Made by a program: the position numbers and the translations under genes
The notes under the pieces: generated by a model
What the model was told of the DNA's origin: nothing
Database searches by the model: none
What the model saw: only the letters and a program-made list of their open reading frames with translations
NCBI GenBank assembly: GCA_029817715.1
Contig: JARUPY010000252.1
Location: forward strand, 1,488,001 to 1,552,000
Length of the DNA: 64,000 nucleotides
Origin: Melastoma dodecandrum
Lineage: Eukaryota; Streptophyta; Magnoliopsida; Myrtales; Melastomataceae
Direction of reading: 5' to 3'
In this document: positions 32,725-44,955 of the stretch, one piece after another
How positions within the stretch are numbered: position 1 is the stretch's first letter
How the letters are laid out: every line of letters begins with the position of its first letter

Positions 32725-35657
32725 CCCACAGTCGATCAATCCCCAGAGCCGTAAAAGTTTCAAACTTTACAATGGAATGCCCCTGTTTCTGACCGAATAT
32801 CAGCTCACGCCACGATTCTTAGCGGTGGGTAGCGAAGGGTAAGCCTTCGGTCCGTTTGGAAGAAGAAGAAGAAGAAGAAGAAGAAGAAGACGCGAACTTC
32901 CGGACAACCTGCGATGAAGATGGACAGGAAGGGAGAAGACGATACGACGCCGCTTGGCTTCACGCAAAGTTTTAGGCGGGTTTTTTCATTTTACATTTTC
33001 TTCGTCATCGAAATAATTCGGATGGCGTTTGATCCAATCCATCCATGCGAGTTATCTATTTTTCATACGAAGCCCCGGCCGGCCTTTCATGAGATTCAAA
33101 AGCCACGGGCATTCCGCCCAATCGTTTTTTCGTCCAATTAAAAACATCGACGTATTTTATTCCGAGGTGTTGGAAAAGATTTGACCGGCGGGGCATTATT
33201 ATGGATAACGATAAGGATCACCATCACGATACCCACCCCCCGATAAATAAATGTGAACGACTAGTTGGTTTTGCAGAAGAAAGAAGTTTTTTTTTTTTTT
33301 TGGAATTAGTGCGATATTATTGAGAAATCGATGATAAAAAGAAATATTTTGTCCTTCGCTGGAATATATTCCAATGTGTTTTTATGATGATGGAAATGGA
33401 TCGTCGGTATTGGGCTTAAAGGGCTGTAAAATGGGCCCAATATCGACTGGGCATGACGACGTCGAGGCCCGACAAGAGTCGTTGTTGTGGGCCCATTGGT
33501 TCGACTGTCCGACTTGTCGCATCGGGGCAGTCAACGCGTACTGAAATTTTTAGTAATTTCGTGTCTGATACCACACTTATATATTTATTCATTTTATTAA
33601 TGAAAATGACAAAAATGTGACAACCAATATATATATATATTTATTTAATTAATTAATTAAAAAATGCAAAGAATTAAATTGTTGACGAAAGCAAGAAAGG
33701 ACGAAAAAAAGACTTGGTCAAAAGAATCCTTCTTTTTTACTAGGGGCAACTCATTAAATCCGAGGCCCCCACCTTGACTTATCACTCTTCTTTCTCTCTA
33801 TTTAATTTAAATGTGTGTAAAATAAAGTTTCTTTTTATCTGAGTGGGGAGGTTTAGGCATGGAACGGGCTTTTATTTATTTACAAATTGGAATATTGTGT
33901 TTTCTCATTACAACATCTTATTCCGTTGTTCTCTACTTATTCTATGCTCGACCCGGTAGACATTTTTCCGTTTATTACAAACTTTTCCCAACAAAACAAA
34001 CTTTCATTAGCCCTAAGATGTAATCATTACAAGTTCGTACGAAGCCTTTTAATATGAAATATTAATCCCTTTCATCTTACACAAATATTAATCCCATGGT
34101 CCAATGGGTTGTTTATTTTACACACCCTCTGATAATTTCACTGATAAAATAATTCCATAATATATAAACTCTTTTAGGAAATAGTAAAACCGGAAACAAA
34201 ATCACTCTCGAGTAAGTTATAACATCTTTTCTAATTTGAGGCTGGTTGGGGTTGGCTTTTTAAAAATGAATTGATAGTCCCAACTTTTTCCCCTAAACAA
34301 ATTTTTAAAAAATTTTTATCATCATTATTATCACAACCATTAATTTGTTTCCCATTATTGCGGCATTTATTTCGTTGATTTCCCGAGACAAAAAAGAAAT
34401 ACACTGAAAATTCTACTATATAAAAGAACACGTTATTAAATGTCTGCCTAAGATTAAGATTCCGTTTGGCCCGAGGGAAACAAAAACCCTTCGGGTTAAC
34501 TTCATCCTCGGACGCCAATAACAAGAAAAAAACGAGTAACAAACACGACGACTCTAATGCATTTCTTTCTTTCTTCTTTAATTTGGTTAATTAATCCTTC
34601 CTTCATCATTTCCCCCATCAATTAATTTTATTTTCCCCTCACTGATTTCTTTATTTTAATTTCTTTTCATTATAAATGAAACGGTAAGAGGGGAGAAGCC
34701 TGTTTGATGCTGAGTACTTTCTGTCTTGTTCGTTCGTCTTCCGACAGGACAATTATGTCTTGACAACCCTCCCCATCCACAGTGAAAGTTTTTGTGGGTT
34801 TGTTGGGAAGTGGGTCTTGTTTTTCCATGTCCAAAGTCCCGATCTTTGTGTTTTCCCTTTTTATTCATTGATCGGGCGTTCGCGTCGATGGAGGGAATAC
34901 GCGCTTGTTGGCGTATGAGTCTGAATTCTTGTTGGGTTTGAGGAAAAAGGGTGGAAGAGAGTGTTTCTTTTGTTGATATCATCTCCACATTTGACTCGGA
35001 GGCATCGGGACAGGCATTCATTAAGGTTGATTTCTGTCCCCTGAAATTTGTCTTTTCTCGTTGGTTTTTGTCCTTGTTTGATGATGTTCTTCCAGTTCAT
35101 TTTTTTTTTCCAAGGTTGATTGAGCTGCGGAATGCTGTTTAGCGAGCAATGGATTCTTTCGATGTCCGTAGATCTTAAAATTATCGCGTTGTTTCGTGTT
35201 TTTGCTGGTTGAATTTCATCCTCGGATCTGCAATAAAGTTGGAATATGATCCAGTTTGGTGTTTTATGTGACGATTCTGGACTGTACAATATGCTGGTGG
35301 CGTTGTGAGTTCTCAATGATCTGTTGCTCGGTTGAATGATGAAATTGGCATCGTATGTTTTTGTCGTTGTCGAATTCACATCTGTCATCTCTCGAAAGGG
35401 ATTCATATCCAGAGGATTTCTGGTTCCGGATCGTTTTTTTCTCCGTGGCTGATGAATTCGTGCTGAGAGCCACCGTTATGGGAATTTCCTGCATCGCAGA
35501 ACCTGTTTCCGGCTTCGTTTTTGTCCCAGACTGGTTCCCAGCTACTATGGAATCATCCCTTGATACTGATTCTAATTTCATGTTTTCTTGGATCGATCCC
35601 AGATTTCAGGGCGCCGAGCCTTGGAATAAATCCATTTGCAACTGAAGTGTGAGCGGG
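32725..35657. other. Divergent promoters of PEX5 and WRKY2-like gene
   Basis: The PEX5 leader and promoter lie at the left, AT-rich spacer between about 33.1 and 34.6 kb (with an AATTAATTAATTAA run near 33.65 kb), and the WRKY leader at the right. The WRKY 5' UTR probably contains an intron with acceptor ATTTCAG ending at about 35608. An open frame at 35355-35645 stops with TGA just before the WRKY start and would be mostly intronic. No other gene is supported. Confidence 0.5.
32859..32890. repeat. (GAA)n microsatellite upstream of PEX5
   Basis: About 10 uninterrupted GAA units, equal to TTC in the PEX5 transcript direction, lie 135-166 nt upstream of the PEX5 start codon. This is probably in the promoter or 5' UTR, where plant TTC/CTT tracts are common. 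Confidence 0.9.
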
Positions 35658-38175
35658 ATGGACGACAATGTTGCTGTGATTGGAGATTGGGTTCCACCAA
35701 GTCTGACGCCAATGACATTTTTCTCTGCGATGTTGGGCGATGATATTGGAATGAAGCCTCAGGAAAATCAGAAGCGCAACCGTCCCAGTTCTTCAGATGG
35801 GATGAATTTTCCCGCAGTTGGTCACATGGAGACTAGGCCAGGAAATACTGGCTATGATTACTCGACTGAAGGGAGTTTATCCACAGAGCCAAGATCCAAC
35901 TATCGTAGCGGCCTCGGACAGAGAATCGCTGCGCGAGCAGGCTTCAATGCTCCGAGATTAAATACGGAAGGGATGAGATCTGCTGAACTTTTGGCAGACC
36001 CTGAAGTTCGGTCCCCATATCTGACAATTTCTCCCGGTCTGAGTCCTACAACACTGCTGGACTCCCCGGTCTTCCTCTCGAATTCATTGGTATATGAAGT
36101 TTCAAATGAAAAGTTTCATTTGGTTTTTGGCTCGGATCTGTCTCCGTAAATCGTAGCGATGATGTTGTATTTCATCTCACAGGCTCAGCCATCTCCTACC
36201 ACGGGAAAATTCCCTTTCTTCCCGAACAACATAGACAGCGGATCTGGTTTCGTCTCCAACGCCTCAAACAAGAGCCAACTTGAGGGCAATGGCACTTCTT
36301 CATTTGCTTTCAAACCTGTTGTGGACTCGGGTGGCTCTTCCTTCATTGGTTCCAGAAGCAAAGTAAGTCTCTTTTCCTTCCACGTTTAAGAAATCTGGGA
36401 CAGCTGGATTCTGAATGTGCGGCGATCTTTCAGAAGTTTCCAGTGATTCCAGAGGGGTTAAATCAATCACAATTTGTTCGCAGGTGAATTCATTCCCTCA
36501 AGTTGATGCTTGTGTTCATTCGAAGAGTTCGATTCAATCGCATAATGGAGAACAATCTAAGGTTCAGCCACAGAATGACAGTGCTTACCATGGTCTGAAT
36601 GAATATTCCCGGCAACCAATTGTGGATGGACCCGATTGCTCTCTGCCCCTCAATGATCACGTGGAAGATGAAGGAGATCTGAAAGGCAGTCTTGGTGATC
36701 CCGTGGTCGGGGTTGGTGGTGAGCCCGCTAACGATGGATATAACTGGAGAAAGTATGGGCAGAAACAAGTGAAAGGCAGTAAGTACCCGAGAAGTTATTA
36801 CAAATGCACGCATACCAATTGCCAGGTCAAGAAGCAGGTTGAACGGTCTTACGAGGGTCACATCACCGAAATCATCTACAAGGGCGTGCACAAGCACTCT
36901 AAACCATCGCAGGACCGCCAATCAGTGATCGCCGGACCGGATGGGTCAGGTGAAGTGCCGGGAGATGATAGAGATCCAGCTTGGGCTCGTATTCGTAAGG
37001 CTGAAACTGCCGAAGCTGATGATTGGAGGCCAGAAAATAATCGTGAGGCGATGTCATCGCCGTCTGAGGGCCTTGAGGTTATCGGAAATCCTGCCCCATC
37101 ATTACCAGCCCAGAACAGGACCCATTTCGGATCAGCAGATCATGTGGATGGGTCATCAACATTCTCTAATGATGAAGGTGAAGATGATCGGCAGACGCAT
37201 GTGAGTTCATCCATGGGTAATGACGAAGAGGGCGATGAATTTGAGTCTAAGAGAAGGTACAAACAGTTGATGCATTTGTCAACCTTTGTGTCTGTATGAT
37301 TACTGAGCTCTAATAATCAACATTCACTTTTCGAATCTTCAGAAAAATTGAAGCCTATGCTTCGGATTTGTGTGGAGCCACGCGAGCTGTCCGGGAACCC
37401 CGGGTGGTGGTTCAGACGACGAGTGAAGTAGATATTCTTGATGATGGCTATCGCTGGCGCAAGTACGGCCAGAAGGTTGTCAAAGGCAATCCGAACCCGA
37501 GGTAACCATCGTAATTTCCTTGATACAAGGAGAACGGTATTATTCAAACATTGAAATGCGGAGGCTGAAGAATCGCGCTTTGTTGTGTCGTTGATCAGGA
37601 GTTACTACAAGTGCACTAGTGCCGGATGTAGTGTCCGGAAGCATGTGGAGAGGGCATCTCACGATCTGAAGTCGGTGATAACTACCTACGAGGGGAAGCA
37701 TAATCATGACGTCCCTGCTGCCCGAAACGGCGGTCATCTGAATTCCGGCACGAACCCTGCCCATTCCAATGCCTCGGGCATCCAGAATCAAGTCCATAGG
37801 CCGGAGCCATCTCAGTTGCACAACATGATGGCAAGGCTTGACGGCCCCCCCACTCTCTGTCCATTCAACTTGCCTGCCGGAAGGGCGCTGGGGTTAGGAT
37901 CTTCTCAAGGGTACTCGTTCAGGATGAGTCCGACTGGAGATCTGGCGAATATTGGGATGGCCATGCGGGGTCCAAGTCAGGGAAAGCTTCCAATGATACC
38001 GGTTCTTCCATCCCTATTGATGCAGCAGCACCAAGCTAGTGAAACGGGGATGTTGTTGCCGAAAGGGGAGGCAAATGTTGATCCCGGGTTCGGTGCAGGT
38101 TTAAACTTTTCCAGCGGCACGGCTGCCGTTTATCAGCGGATGATGGGCAGACTACCCCTAGGCCGTAAGATGTAG
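35658..38175 (+). CDS. WRKY2: WRKY2-like group I WRKY transcription factor
   Basis: Five exons, 706 residues: 35658-36089, 36183-36362, 36484-37256, 37343-37501 and 37599-38175. It binds W-box DNA; Arabidopsis WRKY2 acts in zygote polarity, pollen and ABA responses. The N-terminal part keeps [20 protein letters not shown] and [20 protein letters not shown], the MAPK-site (SP) cluster of group I members. Two WRKY domains follow, each with [27 protein letters not shown] with C-C-HKH ligands in exon 3, and [20 protein letters not shown] with a HNH end split by the conserved R-type intron at 37501. A nuclear signal (ESKRRK) lies between them. The usual family start codon is GTG here (35649), so the first usable ATG is three codons later at 35658. 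In-frame TGA at 35643-35645 closes the frame upstream. Confidence 0.92.
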
Positions 38176-38563
38176 AAGAAGAAAAATATACTATTTGATT
38201 ACAATATAAATCTTCCTACAGCCCTACACAGAACTTTTTAGTATTGAGAGTGGCTTTATAGAATGTCAACAGCGGCTTCGGAGATGAGTTTTGCCGTTCT
38301 CTGTTCCAGCGGAAGTCTTGATCTAGTTTTAAGTTGTGTCTGAACATAGACATGGCATAGACATACAAAATTGGCCCGGTGGATCTGGAAAAATGTAACT
38401 GTACAGACGCTCTCTGAAATTTCCCAGTGAGACCAAATAGGCGCTGTCTTAGCATTTGTTGTCTTACTGGGAATTCGTACCGGCATCTGCAAGGTTGTTT
38501 TCTTTTTTCCGCTGATTCACGGCTTTCCGGTGCCTTACCTCGTCCCTGTACAGAAAAAAGCAT

Positions 38564-38603
38564 CATCAGTCAGCATAAAGGACCATCAGTCAGCATAAAG
38601 GAC
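38564..38603. repeat. 20-bp perfect tandem duplication
   Basis: CATCAGTCAGCATAAAGGAC occurs twice head to tail at 38564-38583 and 38584-38603, between the WRKY 3' end and the CLC pseudogene. No function is apparent. Confidence 0.85.
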
Positions 38604-38674
38604 GTGAGAGACATGGCGACTCCATCAATAATTGCTAATCACAGTCTGAATGGAGACCACAAACCTGAGAAAAC

Positions 38675-39867
38675 TGGTGATCTCCCGTAATAAACCATGC
38701 CGAACGCTCTTCTTTTCCGTTCCTTATGAGGGTCACCTCCACGCCTGACCACTGGCAACTTCTTGATGCCTTTGGCCTCCATAATCTCCTTGGCTGTTTC
38801 TAGAACAGCAACCGGATAGCAGGTAAATATTCCACATTCCTGACCTCGATAGCTGATTTTCCGTGTGCAAGCTGAGAAAACACAAGCAGCACTCACCTGC
38901 AGAGAGATTTCTGTTCTCTTCAAAAACAAAATACATGGAAAAACAGTCATATCAGCTGGCAAGCTCCCGGAATCACATACGTCGTCAAATAATGTGTCTC
39001 CTTTTGATAGATCGTTTTAATTTCTTGGCAGGAACCATCTTACGTCGCAATGGGTAACTATCCCTTCCAGCAACTCTTCTTCGTCGACAATGAGGGGGCA
39101 GCACATGTGATTATCGAGCATGGATTTTGTAGTGCCTTTAATGGTCATGTCAAGTTTGAGACGCTGCAGAGTAGGACATCTTAATATCTTGCAGAACAGT
39201 ATCCTCAACCTCTGCTATGAAGTCAGCACCATTTCCTAAGACAGGAAGTTATAAACCTTGCCCGCTTGGTCGCCTCCAACCCATCTCACCTTTGTCGTCA
39301 GAAGGCGAAACATGAGAATATCCTCTACCTCGACTTTGTTCATCCATGGGATCGGAGTCTTTGCCTTGGTTTCTCACAGAGGGAACCCATATTGCTAATC
39401 CAACCGCTCCCTATCAAAGAGACAACTGAAATGTTCAAATTGTTCCACTGCCATTTTCAATCGTGGTCTAGAGTACTACATTGAGAAGTCTAATTACCAT
39501 CAGGGGAAGCAATATTCTGTAGTTTTTCGTCAGCTCAAACAAAAGTAGTACTGACCATTGCCACAGTCACAGCACTTCCACACAAAAAAAAAATGCATAC
39601 CAGTTCATATGCCAGGGGCTGGGCCACAGCAGCATTTCCAGGAATCGCTGAATTGACCACTTCTGCAGCCGAACCGCCAAATACAGCACCAGAAGCGGTA
39701 CCAATCATGAAACTGGATTGTGTCCCAAGTAGAACATTCAATACAGTAGAGGATATTACCGAAGCCAATAAGATCATTGCCGTCGTAAACGGAGGAGAAT
39801 TTTCTGCACACAGGTCTAAAAACAATCTCAATGGCAAGAAAAGACCCAGCTAGCGGAGCATTAAAAC
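38675..39867 (-). pseudogene. CLC-f type chloride channel pseudogene fragment
   Basis: Intact CLC-f proteins are anion channels or exchangers of Golgi/plastid membranes with two C-terminal CBS domains. Here only remnants remain, in order on the minus strand. GFNAPLAGSFLAIEIVFRP starts at 39867 after an intact acceptor. ENSPPFTTAMILLASVISST follows one frame over, with one base lost near 39812. LLGTQSSF is fused directly to MIGTASGAVFGGSAAEV, an internal deletion of roughly 100 codons near 39705. FELTKNYRILLP survives near 39510-39550 behind a frameshift. CBS pieces follow: LIVDEEELLEGIVTHCDVRW (39020-39205), and KISYRGQECGIFTCYP with IKKLPVVRRG (38690-38870). Intron borders survive, so this is a degraded genomic duplicate. 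The membrane N-terminus is absent. It lies convergent to the WRKY gene. Confidence 0.85.
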
Positions 39868-41767
39868 CTACAAGGAAGCCAAACACATTCTGAGGAAATT
39901 CAAGATCAGAAGGCGCCCAATAGCATATGTAGAATAGCAGTGTTAAAACTGCAGGGCAATAACCTGACTGCGGTCAACTTAAATGTGCCGTGGCCAGCAA
40001 CACCAAAAGCATTCGTTCGGGGTAGCATATCATGACGGTGACAACTAACAGACGAACTCGTCCACAATCCAGTGAATTTCAGCATCATGAATTCTACAGT
40101 CGCTTCCTTCCACTCCAATTGACGCCACATGAAAATAGCTTTCTAGAAATAGTATAAGGAAATTGCAGCAGTTTCAACTATGTCTCCATTAAAAACAGTT
40201 CGCTGATGCTTAGCCTACCTAACAGACAAATTTTTATAAAACTAGTTGGTTCGGGTTATTATTATTTATTAAATCTTAGAACTCGCATGCGATAGCGATG
40301 CTCTTGAAAATGTCTTTGATTACGGACGTTGGACCGATCCGTAAGCCAGTCCAAATCATGTTTTACGGGCACTGAATTATATTCGGGCATTTTTAATCTC
40401 GTATTTGTTTGATTAACAAGCCAACATACGACATAAGAAAAGTCTAACAACACTACTTGTGATCACCAATTATGCAATTAAACCTGCGACTCGTTACACG
40501 CAAAAACAAAAAGATTTTGGAAGTAATTTGAAACCATTTTAAACTGAGACATCACTTTGGCTCGTGGAAGAGAATGATCCGAGGAGTATCATGGATGGAG
40601 AATGAAAACGGCTCGAGTCACTCTAATATTGATCCTTTGGGACATTCACTCTTATCTCTTTTGCAGCGTCTTAATGATCAAATCGAGGCGTCGACCGGAA
40701 GGTGTCGAGAAAGCGAGCCCAAATACTCGTTTTCGAAGTATCATCGCGTACTTTTCATTTGACGCACTTTCTACATCTGGTGGATGGTAACGCAATGAAT
40801 GTTAATCCATTCATTTTTAAAATTAATATATTAACCTTGACTAATACAATAGGATTGGAGCCATATCATTAAGAATGAAAAGTTGTCCGAACCCTTTAAG
40901 GCATAAGATGATAAAAAAGACTCTTCTGATAAGGCATTCGATGTAATTGTATTTTGGAGTTTGAAATATCTGTTAAATTGAATTAAAATCTTAAAAAAAA
41001 AAGAGTTTTTTTTTTTAAATCCAATCCAACCAAACCGAAAGGAAGTGAAAAATCCAAAAGGCAGGTATTTTTTGGGTCATCCGTTTCTGCCGAAACTCGT
41101 GACGCCCGGCAGATCGGAGGAGGAGGTGTGACTGTGAGGGGGTGGGGGTCGTGTGGACTTTTTCTGGGAGGCGAGAAAGCTTGCAGATTCTCCACACCCC
41201 GTCCGGGACCGAACAAGTGATTTCGAGCAGATCCAGTTCAATTCCCTCTTTGACCCACTGAACCCAATACTATGGCTGCACCACAGATCTCATGATTGGT
41301 CGGCACCACCACAGAGTTGATCTGTCGAAAACAGGGACACCCATTTCTATATTCTGCCAAAATTGACCGACCCAGGTCGTCCCCCCTTTAATGCACGGGT
41401 GTAAGAAAGGTTCCAACCTTTGACGTTGCTATCGGATTTGTGATGAGGTATGGATGTGGGGATGGGATGATGGGGAATTCGAGCTTGAACTTGAACTTGG
41501 GACTTGATTGATTTTTTTGTTAGTGCAACCGCTGGTGCTAGTTTTCGGCTGCTGCTGGACCAGAAACCCTAGCTGCTGGTGCTAGTTTCCGGCTGCAGAC
41601 CTGAGATTCTGACACTTTTTGAGTCGTTTGGTCCGATGGAAGTTTGAGTGGAATGAAGATCTGAACCTGGCCTAGCGTCTGTTGAGCGAGAAATCAACTG
41701 GAAGAAGGTTCTGTCCGATTAGTGATTCAGTCTGCGGAACTAAAAAGAGCTGGAGTTTGTGAAAAAT
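39868..41767. other. Spacer upstream of the RG-rich protein gene
   Basis: I found no further CLC homology upstream of 39867. The sequence becomes AT-rich to about 41.0 kb. From 41.1 kb it is the promoter and 5' UTR of the next gene. A near repeat, GCTGCTGGTGCTAGTTTCCGGCTGC against CCGCTGGTGCTAGTTTTCGGCTGC, lies at about 41525-41600 in the leader. Confidence 0.45.
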
Positions 41768-44700
41768 ATGCACTCGAGGCATCAGAGGAACCCAGGAAAT
41801 GGGTACAGATCGGGCCCGATGGGAGGATCGAACATGGCCGCCGGATCCCATGCTTCTCCCGAGGGCCCTAGTAGAGGTCCCGGATTCTACAAATCAGAAA
41901 ACAGGAACTTCAATAGGACTTTTAGCCGCAACCAGGGCCAAACCCATCAACGGAATTTTCATCGTCCGCCGGCAGCTCCGCCAACCTCTGCCAGAGCTGA
42001 TGTGTTCATGGAAATGGGTAGACTTGCTGCAGAGTATTTGGTTTCTCAGGGAGTGTTGCCTCCCAGTGTGCTTCCAGCAAAATGGCAGAATGGGAGTTTG
42101 ATGAAGCCTTCATCTGAATTTCAGGAATTTAGGCCGCATGATGAGGAGAACTTGCAGTATGCTGGTGAGGCAAGGACTTCGGCACTTGCTCGCCTCAGTA
42201 ATACTGGGTTTGATGGAGGACCGGGTAGGAGAAAGTACAATGACGACTATGGCACCACGGGACCAAGAAATTATATGAGAGGAAAGAGGAAAGGAGGCTC
42301 TTCTAGAAACTATGGCTCGGATTGGGGTAGAGAATATGGGCGCAGTGGCTCGTGGTCTGAAAGGAATAGGGATAAAAATTCACCAAACATGGATCTTGAT
42401 CAGGATAGTAGTTACAGACGCCGTGAGGAGCATCCTTTTGGCAAAGACAGTGGCGACAGGAGGGCTGCCAATTATGATTCTGGTTCTAGATACCATGAGG
42501 ATGAGCAGTTAGGGAAAGATGATGAGAGAATCGAAACTGATCGTTATACTAGGTCCAAATGCAATGAGGAGCAACCGTTTGGCAAAGGTTGCAGTGATAT
42601 GTCTGACCTGACTGGCCTTAGTGCTACGCCACCAAAGGGGACGGCAAACAAGGATTCAGAATCTGACATTAAAGGAAAGAAGCTGTTAGAAGAACTTTCT
42701 GAAATGAAAGATTCTGATGTTGTAAATGACATTCAAGAAATGGCCAGTGGAGAAATCAAAACTGAGTCCGTTGACCTGGGAGACTCACAGCAAATGAGTG
42801 GAAATAATTTGAGAATATCTAGGGAGGAAACAGAAGATGATTCGAGAAGCATGGGAGAAATTAAGGAAAGTAGAGGGGAAACACTGAAAGAGATTATCTC
42901 ACAGGATCTGATTCCCGAGCATTTGGCTGAGCCCACGAGCCTGTCCGAGAATAGTGGTGCTGATTTAAAGGCACTCTGCAAATTTGCTAATGTTCCCACC
43001 AGAATCCGTTCTTCATTAGCCAACGGTCCAAAAGGCAGACCAGTGCTAAGCCACGAAGGAATTGGTCTTACTGGGCCAATTGAAGTGATGGTTGTTGATA
43101 GGAATCTCAGTGTTTCCATTAATGATGGCTCGTTTGGCGGATGTGACAAACCAAATGTGCCTGATCTCGAAATGCCAAAGGTTAAGTCGCCTCGAGTCAT
43201 TGAGGAGGAAAGGAGTTTACATTCTGATGATGCTATGGTGCTGGCTCGTGAAGTAGAGTCTGGGAATTCACTGGGTGATGGCAAACCTGACTCTGCACCC
43301 CTTCCAGATCAAGCCACCAGTGCCAGGCCAGAGCCTTTGGAAGATGGAATGCTCGAGAATGTTCAAAGTTTGAATCCGGAGTGCCAGGGATCAATGTGTG
43401 TGGATCCTGTGGTTGAGAAAAGAGGGGAGAAGCGGCCACATGGAGGGATTGATATGGATGGGCAACACGTAAGGAGAAAAGAAAGTTCGTACCTTAGTAC
43501 AAGAGATTGGCTAGCTCCTACTTCTGTAAACGCTGACAGCTGCTCCAGTATCATTAATCCAGTCATTGGGGAAATTAACCAAATCGATGACAGTCTTCCT
43601 GTTGGAAAGAATACGACTACAGTCAGTCAGGGCAGTACCATCGACAATTTTCAGTTGCCTGAGGTGCTGCATAAGCCAGGTTTCGTGGATAATACAGAAG
43701 AAAAGCAGTTTTTCCCAAGTTCATTTAAGATCTGCGACCTCAATCTCATGGAATCTTCTAATGCCCATGAGAACAATGATCGAGACCATATTTTTATGTA
43801 TCCCTCGGTCTCAGCAGTGAAGAAAAATGATTCGCCCATTGATATTGACTTATCTATCTATAACTCTGTAAAGTCTGTGGAAAGCAGCACAAACATGGTT
43901 GGTGGTAGGGGAATTGAGATAATTGACCTGGACGTTGATTCTGCTCCAGAACAGAAGACGTTGAGCGTAAATGAAAGAAGGTAATGAAATGTGACATTCA
44001 AATTGAGAACTTACCTTTGGTCATTTTGAGCGACTCGAATATAAGACATGCTATTTTGGCTTGCATTCCCTTCGGGAGTTGCTTATTCGTGTATGTGGGT
44101 TGTATCAGAGAAACTGCGTTCCATACTGTTGCTTTTATCTATATTTACAGGACAGAGGCCGAATTCATGGGATTGGAGGGATTTTCCAGATCAGCACCAA
44201 ATGCAGCAGATATCCCTGACTCTCAGGATGGTTATGGTTTAATGATCTCAGAGTTGCTTGCAAATGATTTCCCTGGTGTTACTTCTGTTCCTGGGGACAT
44301 CAACCCTCTGGATAACACGGGCATCCAGGTATTGAGAATTTTGAATAAACTTACTGAATTTTACCCAGGAAAGCCCGAGAATTTTCTGACTTGGATGCTA
44401 ATTTTGGCCGCTAGTAGCAAGACATTCTTCAGATCTTTTATCAACTTCCTTACTGAATCAGCTTTGCAGAGAGCTGGCCTTATGTTCTTTGCACCCTGTC
44501 TGTCTGATGATGATGTTAAATGTTTCAGGGGCCTCTGGCGGATGATGACTCCATCTACATGTCTCTCGGGGAAATACCATTTCTAAGTAAGTCGTAGAAC
44601 TTCATTGAACTTTATTACCTGATGTACAGAGCTAAGACGATCTTAAGTAACGATCAATACTAGGCATCCCATTTTTATGGATAACATTGGTAGTTAACCA

Positions 44701-44955
44701 ACAGATGCCATTTTTTGCAGTCTTACTGCGGACACTGCAGGACACGAATGTCATTCTGATGAATATACTAACATTATAAGCTGGTTCTATCTGGCAGGCT
44801 ACTGGGTTGCTAAAATTGGAACTGATTGTTTTTTTTTTTCAATATGTGGTTCCTGTGAATGAACACTTAATCGAGTTGAAACCTGTGTTATATTCGTAGG
44901 TTTTCTGCGAAACTGGGAGAATCCAGCTCCACAGGAAGATGGGAAGCCCTTTTAG
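41768..44955 (+). CDS. Plant-specific RG-rich, disordered protein (At4g26990/At5g54920-like)
   Basis: Four exons join in phase for 834 residues: 41768-43980, 44151-44328, 44529-44586 and 44900-44955. I recall the Arabidopsis relatives being described as polyadenylate-binding-protein-interacting; the role is not established. The N-terminus is Gly/Arg/Asn-rich (MHSRHQRNPGNGYRSGPMGG), then a conserved short helix (ADVFMEMGRLAAEYLVSQGV) and an RGKRKGG/SRNYGSDWGREYGR segment like RNA-binding RG motifs. The middle is acidic and disordered, with KALCKFANVPTRIRSSLANG conserved. The C-terminus has DLNL-type short motifs (KICDLNLME), DSQDGYGLMISELLANDF and DDDSIYMSLGEIPFL ending GKPF. The start at 41768 was chosen because family members begin MHSRH; the in-frame codon at 41759 is GTG. 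Confidence 0.82.

Noticed and set aside
35355..35645. 96-codon open frame directly before the WRKY start
   Set aside because: No family resemblance, and it spans a likely 5' UTR intron acceptor at 35608, so it is probably not a continuous transcript frame.
42733..43284. 183-codon minus-strand frame
   Set aside because: Shadow of the first exon of the RG-rich protein gene.
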